From contig VZSE01003090.1 in NCBI GenBank assembly GCA_013398275.1, positions 248,001-312,000 on the forward strand: a stretch of DNA of 64,000 nucleotides, read 5' to 3'. Position 1 is the first letter of the stretch. Every line of letters begins with the position of its first letter. Positions 39,001 through 47,870 of this stretch are shown piece by piece. The DNA is from Promerops cafer (taxonomy: Eukaryota > Chordata > Aves > Passeriformes > Nectariniidae). The notes under the pieces are model-generated. The model saw nothing but the letters and a program-made list of their open reading frames with translations. It had not been told where the DNA came from and searched no databases. The position numbers and the translations under genes were made by a program.

Positions 39001-40236
39001 TTAATTACGCAGTGTCGAATTGGTTTATATATTCGAAGCTGGTTGGGGCTCTGAGTAATCTGGTGTAGTGGAAAGTGTCCCTGCCCATGGCAGGAAGGTT
39101 GGAACCAGATGATCTTTAAGGTCCCTTCCAACCCAAACCATTCTGTCATTCTGTGACATAGAAACACAGAGGGAAAAAGTGAGGGTCAGTTTTGTGAACT
39201 CATCTTGTATGATTTGGTGATAAATTTAAATTTGTTTCTTCTGTGCTTATTCACATACATTCTAGATACATCCTACCATGTAATAAACCGTCCTTGCCGC
39301 AGCAAGTTTTGTGCATTTGTGGCACTATTTGGCATGGCAAGCATCACTAATGGAGCAAATCGGACTAAGTGAAATTAATTGGATTATGTCACATAAATAG
39401 GCCTTTTTTGGGGTTGATTCAGCAATTCTTGACAGAATTTAGGAAAGAGTTCTAGGACTTTCTTAATCTCTTTTGGACTTTTTTCTAATTTAGGTGGGTT
39501 TTTAAATTTATTGTAGTCTTGAAGGGGTTTTTTTTGTGTGTGTATATTCCATTCAGGCTGATACTACTGAAATCATGACTTTTTTTTAATCTTGAATGTC
39601 GGACATTTTTGGACATTTTTGGACATTTTTGTTGCTACTGAACTATTTTCATCAGTATGACATTTTTCCTGCTGCAGTATTATCCCTCCTGAATTATGAA
39701 TGATATGGATACTTAGTCTTGAGGGCTTGTTACAAAGTAATAGCAAGTAGTTCCTTATTTTAAGACTGCTTTTATAAATAAAAATGCTAAAATCAAAATT
39801 TGATTTGCTTTTGTATGGGAAATGTAACTAGATAGCAAACAGACCTTGGAAAATCCAAAAGTTTTGATGCACGGTTTTGTATGCATCTGTCCTTATGGAT
39901 GCAGTGCTGATGCTAAGGAGTCACATCATTAGGAAGACTTTTACCTTGCAGATGCAGGTAACAATGACCTTTAGGATTCTCAAGGGCTGTTTGCAAAGAG
40001 TAGGCTGAGGATTGGCAGGGTTGCATTTTGAGCTGCAGCGAGCTGTTGCCCCAGCGGTTCCCAGATCCGTGTCAGTAACGGTGCTGTCTCCCGCGCTGCG
40101 GCAGGGGCACAGGAGGATGGTTTGCTGCTCCGCCTGGTGCGAGGACCATCCCATCTGCAACCTCTTCACGTGTGGATTTGACCGTCAGGCCATCGGCTGG
40201 AACATCAACATCCCTGCTTTGCTACAAGAGAAGTGA
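8898..40236 (+). CDS. WDR37: WD repeat-containing protein 37 (complete CDS, 13 coding exons)
   Basis: Coding exons: 8898-9035, 11664-11760, 13478-13573, 13740-13804, 18927-19062, 20415-20486, 22397-22441, 24096-24172, 25919-26156, 26672-26813, 37732-37866, 38539-38653, 40105-40236. All introns are GT-AG and the joined frame has no stop until TGA at 40234. The product is 495 residues, against about 494 in mammals. The order is: a basic, Ser-rich N terminus (about 12-35), a predicted coiled coil (about 58-90), a Ser/Thr segment (112-142), then seven WD repeats starting near 149. GH and W-D type landmarks include GH154-155/W184, GH197-198/W226, GH322-323/W351 and GH366-367/W394. An acidic linker (about 240-272) separates repeats 2 and 3. 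WDR37 is known to bind PACS1 and PACS2, with a role in ER calcium handling in lymphocytes; human missense variants cause a neuro-oculo-cardio-genitourinary syndrome. The identification is by near-identity with the known protein and I consider it secure. Isoforms cannot be judged. Confidence 0.98.
9036..11663 (+). other. WDR37: WDR37 intron after first coding exon
   Basis: A 2.6-kb intron, GT-AG. No repeat family or RNA gene was recognised. A moderately GC-rich patch around 10720-11010 is open in places but shows no domain. Confidence 0.8.
11664..11760 (+). CDS. WDR37: WDR37 coding exon 2 (residues 47-79)
   Basis: The acceptor is 'tttgcctcctag' and the donor is 'gtgagt'. The 97-nt exon ends in phase 1. 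It encodes the start of the predicted coiled coil, with regularly spaced Leu/Ile/Phe ([20 protein letters not shown]). Confidence 0.96.
11761..13477 (+). other. WDR37: WDR37 intron 11761-13477
   Basis: A 1.7-kb AT-rich intron with short poly(T) and poly(A) runs. No repeat, RNA gene or extra exon was recognised. Confidence 0.8.
13478..13573 (+). CDS. WDR37: WDR37 coding exon 3 (residues 79-111)
   Basis: The exon follows 'ttgttag' and ends before gtaaga, phase 1 on both sides. It encodes the second half of the coiled coil (LRREIETLNERL) and the conserved IDGAELSKGQLKTK segment. Confidence 0.96.
13740..13804 (+). CDS. WDR37: WDR37 coding exon 4 (residues 111-132), variant hotspot
   Basis: A 65-nt exon with acceptor 'tctcaacag' and donor gtatga. 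It encodes a Ser/Thr/Lys-rich segment whose numbering matches the human protein. Ser119, Thr125, Ser129 and Thr130, the positions hit by known dominant human variants, are all present unchanged. It ends in phase 0. Confidence 0.96.
13805..18926 (+). other. WDR37: WDR37 intron 13805-18926
   Basis: A 5.1-kb intron, AT-rich. It has a G/T-rich low-complexity patch around 14870-14935 and a poly(T) run near 18555-18578. No mobile-element family, RNA gene or extra coding exon was recognised. Confidence 0.75.
18927..19062 (+). CDS. WDR37: WDR37 coding exon 5 (residues 133-178), start of WD repeat 1
   Basis: The acceptor is 'gctatttcag' and the donor is gtaaag (weaker than its neighbours). The 136-nt exon ends in phase 1. 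It encodes IVSSFKTTTSR and then the first WD repeat with Gly154-His155 and DGIWDVSV. Confidence 0.96.
19063..20414 (+). other. WDR37: WDR37 intron 19063-20414
   Basis: A 1.35-kb intron. A GC-richer patch at about 19290-19400 (GGTGGG-rich) is open in three frames without any recognisable domain. Nothing else is seen. Confidence 0.75.
20415..20486 (+). CDS. WDR37: WDR37 coding exon 6 (residues 178-202)
   Basis: The exon follows 'aatctttgtag' and ends before gtaaga, phase 1 on both sides. It completes WD repeat 1 (HTALLWS, Trp184) and opens repeat 2 (Gly197-His198). Confidence 0.96.
20487..22396 (+). other. WDR37: WDR37 intron 20487-22396
   Basis: A 1.9-kb AT-rich intron. The stretch at about 21590-21670 is almost purely A/T. 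No repeat family or RNA gene was recognised. Confidence 0.75.
22397..22441 (+). CDS. WDR37: WDR37 coding exon 7 (residues 202-217), microexon-like
   Basis: A 45-nt exon, acceptor 'tttcatacag', donor gtatgt, phase 1 on both sides, so skipping would keep the frame and remove 15 residues of WD repeat 2 (VNSIKFHPTEQVALTA). Confidence 0.96.
22665..23520 (+). mobile_element. CR1 LINE fragment with reverse-transcriptase remnant
   Basis: The + strand carries recognisable CR1 ORF2 pieces. There is a WLKGRAQRVVVNGAAS-like segment, then GVPQ, then after a frame break a FISDLDAGVECIIN segment followed by KLGGAADS. The FADD-type catalytic box reads FIGD here, and stops and frameshifts divide the frame, so it cannot encode an active enzyme. 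The 3' tail is missing. It lies in the WDR37 intron, about 220 bp after coding exon 7, in the same sense. Confidence 0.9.
24096..24172 (+). CDS. WDR37: WDR37 coding exon 8 (residues 217-242), end of WD repeat 2
   Basis: The acceptor is 'tcttcccctgtgtag' and the donor is gtaagc. The 77-nt exon enters in phase 1 and ends in phase 0. It encodes SGDQTAHIWRY (Trp226) and the linker QLPTPQPTAD. Confidence 0.96.
24173..25918 (+). other. WDR37: WDR37 intron 24173-25918
   Basis: A 1.7-kb intron, mostly AT-rich unique DNA, plus an antisense CR1 fragment (25298-25705) that ends about 210 bp before the next exon. Confidence 0.8.
25298..25705 (-). mobile_element. CR1 LINE 3' fragment, antisense, with open C-terminal ORF2 piece
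   Basis: The left end reads 'catagaatcatttagattgg', the reverse complement of the CR1 3' tail. Read on the - strand, 25390-25695 stays open for about 100 codons and shows the typical CR1 ORF2 C terminus (MQLRELELFSLEKRKLRGD near the start, FRLDSRKNFFTKRV, then WNRLPREVV). It is only the last part of the element, so not functional, but its frame is preserved, which suggests a fairly young insertion. Confidence 0.92.
25919..26156 (+). CDS. WDR37: WDR37 coding exon 9 (residues 243-322), acidic linker and WD repeat 3
   Basis: The largest coding exon (238 nt), acceptor 'tgcattttacag', donor gtattt. It encodes the acidic linker (SGEDEVE, DKDEPDGDGDG) and WD repeat 3 (LTSLKSHQGVV to TANLYDVET), then the start of repeat 4. 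It ends in phase 1. The linker is where this protein differs most from the mammalian sequence, and one extra residue lies here. Confidence 0.96.
26157..26671 (+). other. WDR37: WDR37 intron 26157-26671
   Basis: A 515-bp AT-rich intron. No feature was seen in it. Confidence 0.8.
26672..26813 (+). CDS. WDR37: WDR37 coding exon 10 (residues 322-369), WD repeat 4 and start of 5
   Basis: The acceptor is 'gtgtgattgtag' and the donor is gtaagt. The exon is 142 nt and ends in phase 2. It encodes GHDQELTHCCTHPTQ and SSRDTTFRLWDFRDP (Asp345, Trp351), then FQGHT of repeat 5. Confidence 0.96.
28820..28990. promoter_or_regulatory. Intronic CpG-dense islet with CTCF-like motif
   Basis: By hand count about 25 CpGs fall in about 170 bp, while the surrounding intron is nearly CpG-free. 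The string CCAGCAGGTGGC at 28910-28921 fits the CTCF core consensus CCASYAGRKGGC at all 12 positions. A homeodomain-like TTTAATTAGCCTTAATGAG stretch follows at about 28981-28999. It may be an insulator, an enhancer or a minor alternative promoter; sequence alone does not decide. Confidence 0.5.
29823..29850. repeat. (TA)n(TG)n microsatellite
   Basis: About six AT units followed by eight GT units, alternating purine-pyrimidine throughout. Confidence 0.9.
32915..33168 (+). mobile_element. CR1 LINE 3' end fragment
   Basis: Shows 'ggttggacatcaggagg', 'tttcttcacagaaaggg', 'ctgcccagggaggtggtgga' and 'ggttggactcgatgacctc', ending in a CR1-type 'gattctgtaattc' tail. Sense orientation relative to WDR37. 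Only the end of the ORF and the 3' UTR remain. Confidence 0.93.
37732..37866 (+). CDS. WDR37: WDR37 coding exon 11 (residues 369-414), WD repeats 5-6
   Basis: The acceptor is 'ctggttgtttag' and the donor is gtaagc, phase 2 on both sides. It encodes DTVTSAVFTVGDNVVSG, then SDDRTVKVWDLKNMRSP (Asp387-Asp388, Trp394), a textbook WD repeat end, and the first strand of repeat 6. Confidence 0.97.
37867..38538 (+). other. WDR37: WDR37 intron 37867-38538
   Basis: A 672-bp intron; more than a third of it is a CR1 fragment (37939-38185). Confidence 0.85.
37939..38185 (+). mobile_element. CR1 LINE 3' end fragment, diverged
   Basis: Contains 'gaggtttagactggacattt', 'cctggaacaggctgtctaga' and 'ggtagttggactggatgatt', ending 'tttcaactgaaatagtctat', all in CR1 order. 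More diverged than the other copies, so probably an older subfamily. Confidence 0.85.
38539..38653 (+). CDS. WDR37: WDR37 coding exon 12 (residues 414-452), WD repeat 6 and start of 7
   Basis: The acceptor is 'cttctctgcag' and the donor is gtacct. The 115-nt exon ends in phase 0. It encodes INVCVGQRIIALPHDNRQ and VRLFDMSGVRLARLPR. It is GC- and CpG-richer than the earlier exons. Confidence 0.97.
39045..39160 (+). mobile_element. CR1 LINE 3' tail, short
   Basis: Contains 'gtgtccctgcccatggcagg', 'ccagatgatctttaaggtcc' and 'cttccaacccaaaccattct' and ends with repeated 'tctgtcattctgtga' units, the CR1 terminal repeat. Only the last ~110 bp of the element remain. Confidence 0.92.
39601..39630. 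repeat. 10-bp tandem repeat, 3 copies
   Basis: GGACATTTTT repeated three times without change. Confidence 0.95.
40105..40236 (+). CDS. WDR37: WDR37 last coding exon (residues 453-495), WD repeat 7
   Basis: The acceptor is 'gcgctgcggcag', purine- and G-rich and thus unusually weak in pyrimidines. The exon encodes GHRRMVCCSAW, then LFTCGFDRQAIGWNIN and the terminal IPALLQEK followed by TGA at 40234-40236. This last repeat closes the propeller. Confidence 0.98.
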   Translation, partial: GHRRMVCCSAWCEDHPICNLFTCGFDRQAIGWNINIPALLQEK

Positions 40237-43225
40237 AGTGCTGAGAGAGTTTCTGCGTTTGTGTCGCCGTGGACTTCTACACCTGGGCAGACTTTTCTGA
40301 ACACTGGTCTGCTGTCACTGTAAAAGCTCTTCCGTGACGGGAGACTTGAGCAAATGTTGTTCTTGTTACCACATTGTGCACAGTTTGCATGGGTTGTACA
40401 GAGAAATGTGATTTTTTAAAAATTAGTTTGTCTTGTGTATGAACTTTTCTATTTTGGCATCCACTGGTCAATATGTTCACTGTTGCGTGGAGCACATAAA
40501 TGTTCATAAATTATTTAGCATTTAGTAGTTACACAGTAGGGCATTACATTTGTGACATAAATGTGAAACTTATCTAATTACTGTAGGGAGTGTATACAGT
40601 CTGTTACATTTTTCCATGACTCTACATATCTGCCTTGTGTTAAAAGGAACCTGCAGGGCTAAAACTTTGAAATGAAGTGTGAATTTCACTAGTTGTATGA
40701 TTGTAAACATTTTCCTGTTTGCATCTGATTTGAATACTTTTTTTAGTGCTGCCGTATAGTGCAACTTCAACTCCATTTTTACTCCAGTTACTAGAGAAAT
40801 AGTAAATTTGAGAAGGAAGATGCAAGAAACTTGTAGTGAGTATAGACTGCCAGGTTTATTTGTAATCTTTTTTGTACTTTTTATTTTGAAAAAAGAAAAG
40901 ATTCATTCTGCCCTTCTTATATAAAGTGATTCTGAAACCTCATCACATTTCATATTAGCAAAAATCCAGAATATTATGATTCTAATCACTGAAATCTAGT
41001 CAAGCAAATTCTGAAGCACTTTAGTTTATAGCTATTGTTATAAACCATTTATGAAAGTTTGACTTTACCAGTGAATGTGAGCTAACCTTTGTAAGAAGGA
41101 TTAATTCCTTTTGGTGATCTGCCCAGAAAGGAAATAGTTTATTTGGGGGTTGATGGTTTTGTTTATGTACCTACAGTGAGCATACTTTTAATTGTGTTCA
41201 CTTCCCATATTTTTATTTTGAGCCAGCAATACAAAGTAAATAAGTACTACCTCAAAAATGAATGTCGGTCAAGATGCATCGAATCTCTCTGTAGCCTAGA
41301 AAAAAGCACCTTTGGTCTGTGGCTGAAGTACTATCTCTGACAGGAGAGGAAAGACAATCATACTGCATGTGATCCTTAAGGTAGTTAACATGTAAAGCTA
41401 GTGGAGCAATACACTAAGTCAACATCATGTGTCACTGTTCTGTTCTCAGCCATGACGGGGCGCTGCGGTCCCTGTCCTGGGACAGGGTAATTAGCAGAGC
41501 TCTCCCTTCTTTTGCCCAAATGATCCTACTCTGGTTTTGCTCCTCACCGTGTTCAGCTGGTTTTACGCTGGCCGTGGGGTGTTACTCTGCAGCTTCTGCT
41601 ATCAGTAAATGCAGGTGGCAGCTGCTGTCTTGGAAAGAATGGAAAGGCTGCTTCAGAGAGACGCTTGTCTTTGGGCTAAAGGGAGATGCTGCCCCTGACA
41701 TCTCACAGTATAAGATGAAGGGTGGGGGTAAGGAAGGGTGCACTCTGACAGTGGGAATCTTGGGGTTCACGGTGGCTTGGCAGGAGTATTAGGAGCTTTT
41801 TATCTCATCATCATGATTCTGTGCAACTACAGCTGTGTTCATGTCCTCTACATCACTGTTTATAATGACATTAAGACATGTGTTAGCTGGTTCTCCTGTT
41901 AACTAACATTTGTGTGGGATGGGATAATGAATGCATCAGTGAGGAACAGAAAGAAAATGGGGGTCCTAAACATAGTTTTGGACTGTAACATTAAGGAAAC
42001 TCAAAATATTTAATGGAGAATATATGTAGTGTCTTTATAGTACACGTCATCAGAGTGGTTTGATCCCTTGTTTTTTTCTGTTGTGGGGTTTGGGATTGTT
42101 TTCTTGAGCTACAAGATGGACAGCTGTGCTGAAGTAATCTTGAATACTAAAACTAGTGAGGTTGCAGAAAGCAGCTGCAGAGTTTGAAGTCTTCTGGTGG
42201 TAAGAGTTAAATGATGGTGACAATGTTTATTTTCACTTTTTTTTTTTCTCCTGGGTTTTTTACTCTGGGTTAAGGCCATTTGATGTTGGGTTACAGGTTT
42301 TATTCCTTAAAAAAACAAGACTCACTTTCTTTTAGTTGGTAGTAGAGAGAACTTTACAAAGGTTTATGCTGTTTTTAAAAAAAGAGAAAAATGTCTGGCC
42401 AGTACATGGCCTGCTTGTAGGATCTGGAGCAATGGCTCTCCTTTATTACCTGCGGCAGAGGAGAAGGTCACTGGTTTTGGTCCTGCTAAACTGAAGTGTC
42501 TAAGCTTCTCTCATACATATGTAGTACAGAACCACTGGACTCTATGCAGTTTAATCATCATTGCTGCAAACTTTTTGTATCACCAGAGGGACCATCCTCT
42601 GGCACCAGGAATGGGTGATTACGTGGTTTCATTTTGAAAAGAATCAACCAAACAAGGTGCTAGAGCCACGTTCTTATGAGCAGGCTAATACTTAAATCAG
42701 CTGAACACTGAACTATCACTTAGTTTAGTTTTCTATACTGTACTGAAGGGTAAGCCAAACTGCCATTCCCCTTGAAGCAAAACATATGAGCAGGGGTAGT
42801 GAGTAATACTACATTGACTAAATATGTGGAAAACATTTCATGGCTCTAAATGTTCTAAAGAGTGTTTTTTCAGCACTGAACAATGTCCAGCATTTCATTA
42901 AATGGAGGAGAGTTGCAGTTACAGTTTCAGTATTGTGCAGAATTTCACAGAAAACTCATCACTGGGCAAAACCAAGCTTCTGTGTCTTTCTGTCAAGCAA
43001 TGCACATCAATTTTCACAAAGTTTGTGTATACTTTACAGTCAGAAAGATCTGGAATGAAACATCTTATTTGTTGCCTAAATCTGTGAAAGCTACCTTTTG
43101 GGGAAAAGAATTTATAAGTTATGTGGAACCACTTTTTATTATTCTGCTAATTTGTTTTTAGATGTAAAATGTTTTTCTTCATTACAATTCAAAATACATT
43201 AAAACATTGAACAATTTTTTTTTGC
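40237..43225 (+). other. WDR37: Probable WDR37 3' UTR
   Basis: AT-rich sequence after the stop codon without repeat elements or a supported coding region. No AATAAA was seen by eye before 43.2 kb. ATTAAA at 43198-43203 followed by a T-rich and GT-rich stretch (43214-43265) is the first good poly(A) context, giving a 3' UTR near 3 kb. The exact end is inferred. Confidence 0.55.
43198..43203 (+). terminator. WDR37: Candidate poly(A) signal ATTAAA
   Basis: The common ATTAAA variant, followed by a poly(T) stretch and 'tgttcttctgtgttgc', a plausible downstream element. Confidence 0.5.
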
Positions 43226-43732
43226 AATTTGCTGTTCTTCTGTGTTGCATTAAGGTTGCATGTTGATGTCAATATTTCAATTTTTTGTAGTCAAAGGATC
43301 TTCCTATTTGCTTTCCACTCTTTTCTACTCAAAAAGTTTGTTTCTGAGGGATTGATGAGCACAGTTTGGAAGAGAAGGCCAAGTCTGTTTATTGCAGTAG
43401 GTCTTCTGTAGCACTAATGGTCACGCTGCCAGTAAAGTATCTAGACTGAAAGGGTGTTCAGGACTGTGCTTGTACTGTCTTCTCCCATTCTGTATGAAAA
43501 AAATTGTAATTGCATCTTGTTATGCAGATTATACAAAAGTTTCCATGACTTTTCACCCCACATTACAAACTGATAATTAAAATGAAATCTAAACAAGTTT
43601 TTTTTACATTTAGAATACAGCAAAAGTATTGCAAAACTACTCTGATGAGGAAAACCCACCTTTGGTTTTTCTGTAGGTTAAAGGTTGGTTGTTTGTTGCA
43701 CCCATGTTCAAACCAAAGCTGTGTAGTGCTGG

Positions 43733-43738
43733 AATAAA
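43733..43738 (+). terminator. WDR37: Candidate distal poly(A) signal AATAAA
   Basis: A canonical AATAAA followed within 25 bp by 'ttggtgttgtag', a GT-rich element. It would lengthen the 3' UTR by about 0.5 kb. Confidence 0.4.
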
Positions 43739-43759
43739 ACCCAAAACACTTGGTGTTGT

Positions 43760-46087
43760 AGAAAGCCTTGGGTTTCAGAAGCCAAGGCAGAGTCCTGGCT
43801 GGTACCTGAGTGCAGGACATTGCTTTATGTTCATCTTATTCTCCTTCTGTGTGCTTTAGGATCCCTCATTGCCACATTTGGAATTAATCAGAGTTGCTGG
43901 TGATACAGACCAAAAATAGGAGACTGGAGTTCCAAGGCAGCACAGCTGACCTAAGGGCAGGGTTGAGATAGAATGCCAAACCCTGGGCTTTAGTTGATTT
44001 TAGCTGAGGGCTTCCAAATCAGGCCTTACTGCCGACTGGCTTAAACTTAGTATTTCTAGTATTATTTTAAACCTGTGAGTAAATACCATGTACAACTAGT
44101 GGTTTCAGGAGTATGTCTGTGTTTAAACCTGAAGATGAGCTGCAGAAGAACCACTCTGTCATGCACCATAGTTTGCTCTTTAGACCAGCATAGAATTTTT
44201 ATTTAATGCTCTGTTGAGACCTGAGTATGTCACTGAAAAATTACTCAGCCTTGTAATATTTTATTTTTAAGGAGTGTTGTTACCTTTTCTAATTCCCACA
44301 GGTCAGAGTTTTCTGAACATAAGTAATTTGCAGGAGCTTACAGAGGAAATCCTGTTTAATTCAGATTGTAAATCCTGGTCAAAACATACCATTAACTGGG
44401 AGAGGTGTTATACTGGAGCAGTGTGGGATTTTGTAGATGTGCTGCTTGTCAATGTCCTCAAAGTGAGAATATTCAGTACTACCATGAGGAGCCCCTCAGA
44501 GGTGTAGGGTTGAGGCTGGTGAGGGTTTGCAGCGTTGAACCCAAGTCCATAAATTAGCAGCTTGGATGCCTCATACAGGCTTGGGGAGTTTCTGGCATGG
44601 TTCAGCCGTGTAGAAGTTGGAATTCAAGCATTCAGACTTTAGGAAAATGGAAATGGTGCAAAGTGTCAGTGGTGGCATGTACAATAGAAAAGAGCTAATG
44701 TGGGGAAAAAAAAAAGTTCTGCCTCTGCCTTGAATTGTTTTGAAAATGGAAGCTTCAGCCTGGCTGGTGGCTGCTGTGCAGTGGAATTACACCACTGCAT
44801 GTTAACTGTGTTGCTTGACTCTACTTGAAGCTTCATTTCCATTTGTTGGAAACTGTTACAGTTCTGCCTCCTTCCACCGAAACTTGTCATACTTGGCATT
44901 TGCTTGAGTTTAACATTAATTTTTTGTGGTTCGTCTCCCACTTGTATTTGTGATCTTTCTCTTCTCCCTAGGGCAGAACAAATTTAGTTACATCTTTATT
45001 TCAAAGCCCTGTACCAATGAAACAAGACCATCCAGCAGTCCTGTGCTGGGAGGAGAGAACTGACTGACCTCAGTGTGCACTTTTTCATCTTCATGATTTT
45101 TTTTTAATTGTTCAGATGAAAATTTTTAATAATGGAAGCTGCCTGAAGACTATATGCATTAATGGTCTGGGGTTAGTGAAGGCTGAATCAAGTCTGTGCA
45201 CCTTAACTGACGAGAGAAAATAGACTTGTAGTGATGTTGTAGGTGACTTAAGGCTTTGGAAAGGAGCATACAGTGATTTCAAGTGCTGCAGAAGAGTTAC
45301 AGAGAAAGACTTCACTTAGTATGGAGCTCCTGTGCTGTATGCAAGAGTGGTGACCCAGCATTTGAGAAGGAATTATGGTCATTTGAGAAACATAGAGGCA
45401 CATCCGTGGTGAAAGTGTTTGGACTGCAGATGAAGAACACAGAGGAAGAATAATGAAGGGAAATGAGAAACTAGAATAAAATTGGGACAGCTGAGGGAGG
45501 CAGGCAGACAGAAAATGCTAAGTGGTTCAGAGGAGTGCCTGTCTAAAAGATGGAATTTATTGGTCAGTTGGGGATAAACTGCTGGGAAGTCAGTGTCTAG
45601 TCTAGTCAGCCCCTGACTTAGTGAGGAGATGGGAGCAGGGCAGGGCCAGCCTGCAAAGGGGAGAACAGCAGGACTGAGCTCAGTGGGAAGCATGGATATT
45701 GGGATGTGCTTATGGCTAGAGCCTCAAAGTTCAGATTCCTTTGCGTTTTTAAAATCAGTCTTGGTTTGTATGTTCTTGATTTTGGGGGAAAAGCTTATTG
45801 CATATATTGAGACAAATTTATTTGTATATATTGAATTTTCCATTTCAAGTGTTGCAATGGTGCAGAGATCACTCAACAGCTGATGTATTCCTAGGATTAC
45901 AAATTACAAGGATTTGTAATCTTAGCAGAGAAGTGCAGATGTTACATACAAACTCCAGGTATGGCAGCAGGGCATGTGGTTAATTAGGAGTCACTCCTGG
46001 ACTGGAAATTTCTTGAGTGAATCGTTGATTTGGAAGAAGGAGGTGATGTTTTGCACAATCCCTTTGAGAATATTTTGTCAGTCCAGA
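43760..46087. other. Intergenic stretch, no gene seen
   Basis: Unique-looking AT-moderate DNA. Short open frames on both strands show no domain, and no mobile element or RNA gene was recognised. Confidence 0.6.
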
Positions 46088-46440
46088 AAAAATCAGAGTG
46101 GTTTTGGTTGGAAGGGACCTTTAAAAGCCACCTGGTCCAACCACCCTGCAATGAGCAGGGACATCTCCAACTAGACCAGGTTGCTCAGAGCCCTGCCCAA
46201 CCTGACCTTGAATGTTTCCAGAGATGGGGCATCCAACACCTTCCTGGGCATCCTGTACCAGTGGTGAAACACTGGCACTGATGAAGTTTTATAAAAAGCT
46301 TCTTCCTTATATCTAGTCTAAGTTGACCCTCTTCTAATTAAGTTGACCCCTTGCCCTATCACAACAGGCTCTTCTAAAAATTTTGTTTCCAACTTTCTTA
46401 GAGGCCCCGTTCAAGCACTGGAAGGTTCAGTATTTTAGGC
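46088..46440 (-). mobile_element. CR1 LINE 3' fragment, antisense
   Basis: The + strand reads 'ttggttggaagggaccttta', 'cacctggtccaaccaccctg' and 'ctagaccaggttgctcagag', then a 'cttgccctatcacaacagg' piece, the reverse complement of the CR1 3' region. A small internal duplication ('aagttgacc' twice, near 46320-46350) breaks the reading frame. The right edge is approximate. Confidence 0.92.
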
Positions 46441-47816
46441 CTGAACAGTCTGAATTGACTAGGGAATCTCTCTAACTAAGCCCAAATAGAGGCATCCAAA
46501 TGTATAGATTCCATCAGGGAGATACTGCTGTGTTTTCAGTAGTGCCTTAGTTCTGGGAAAGGCAGAACTGGCCTTTCCTTCAACTTTTCACCTTGTTGAT
46601 CTGTCAAAATTTGACAGTCTCATTCACAAATCCAAGTAAAAATATGTATAGATTTTGACTTCAGATCAAAATTCTGACTCCAGTTGGCCCCAATGATTTT
46701 GGTCAAAGTATAAATCTTAACTACAGGCAGTATCAGTCTTACACAGAGGTGGCATTTTGACAGAAAGGAGAACAAATAACTGGCTGACTTCATCAAATTA
46801 ATATCATACACTTGTGTGGGTTTAGCATTTAATGCTTTCAATGACTCTTCCTCCTTAACATGCTTAATTTGGATAAAGGCAGAATCTCAATTTTGTTAGT
46901 TTTTTTTAAACCTTATCTAAGTCTTTGCTATGTCACTGAGATCAGCCTTGTACAGACACAAAACTGAACTTGAGTATTTTGTGGAGCAGTGGATGTCCTC
47001 TGAGGCTGTGATGTCTGAGCATAGAGAAAGGTGAGTAATCCTAGCGATAAGAAAAGAGTGAAATCTCACACACTACACAACAAACACCACTGAAATCAGG
47101 TTGATGGTACAATAAAAACTTGAAGTACAGGATTAAGCATTAGAAGGGAGAGACATGACAGAAAGGTAAAACTTTTCAGCGGCACTTTAAAGGGTAGAGG
47201 GTGTAGTGATAATCATTATTAATTAAGATTGTTTTTCAGTGTGGATAATTGCAGGACGTGGTGTTTTGGCCTCTTGTGTCTTACGAAGCTTATGAAAGCT
47301 GTCTTTGCCAGAAGGCTGTCAGAATGTTGGATGCTGTCATTGAGTGGTGCCATCTTCGAAGGTGCTGAGCTCCCACCAGTGTTCTGCGCAGTCCGGCGGG
47401 TGGTTGCTAGCTCGGAAAATCAGATTCATGAACCTAAATATGGATCTAGAAACTTCATTTTAGGTGCCTGTTTTTGAAAATGATGCCCTAATTTTGTATA
47501 TATTTTATAGTGCTTCTGAATTAATGAGCTGAAAAGTTCTTGGCCACAGATGCACGGTTTACTGAAATATAAGTAAAGCAGAGAGATGATTTTTCCCTCC
47601 CAAATTATATAAGGCTACTTAGAGTTTACTGTTGGGAAACTGAAGCTACATTGCGTCAGTTCCAGATATAACTACTTACTGCTCAGTGAATAAACACTTC
47701 CTTTCAGATGCTCATTTTTCATCTTGCAAAAATCTTACCAGTGCAGACATCATAGCATGAGCTTTCCATAGCAAAGGAAATGGAAGGATTAAATAATTAT
47801 AAATGTGTATATATAG

Positions 47817-47869
<53 letters not shown>
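47817..47869. repeat. (GATA)13 microsatellite
   Basis: About 13 uninterrupted GATA units. Long enough to be polymorphic. It also produces a spurious repetitive Tyr/Leu/Ser/Ile frame on the - strand. Confidence 0.97.

Positions 47870-47870
<1 letters not shown>

Larger units (their letters stand above)
38654..40104 (+). other. WDR37: WDR37 last intron
   Basis: A 1.45-kb intron with a poly(T) run (about 38966-38995), a short CR1 tail (39045-39160) and a 10-bp unit repeated three times (39601-39630). Confidence 0.85.
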
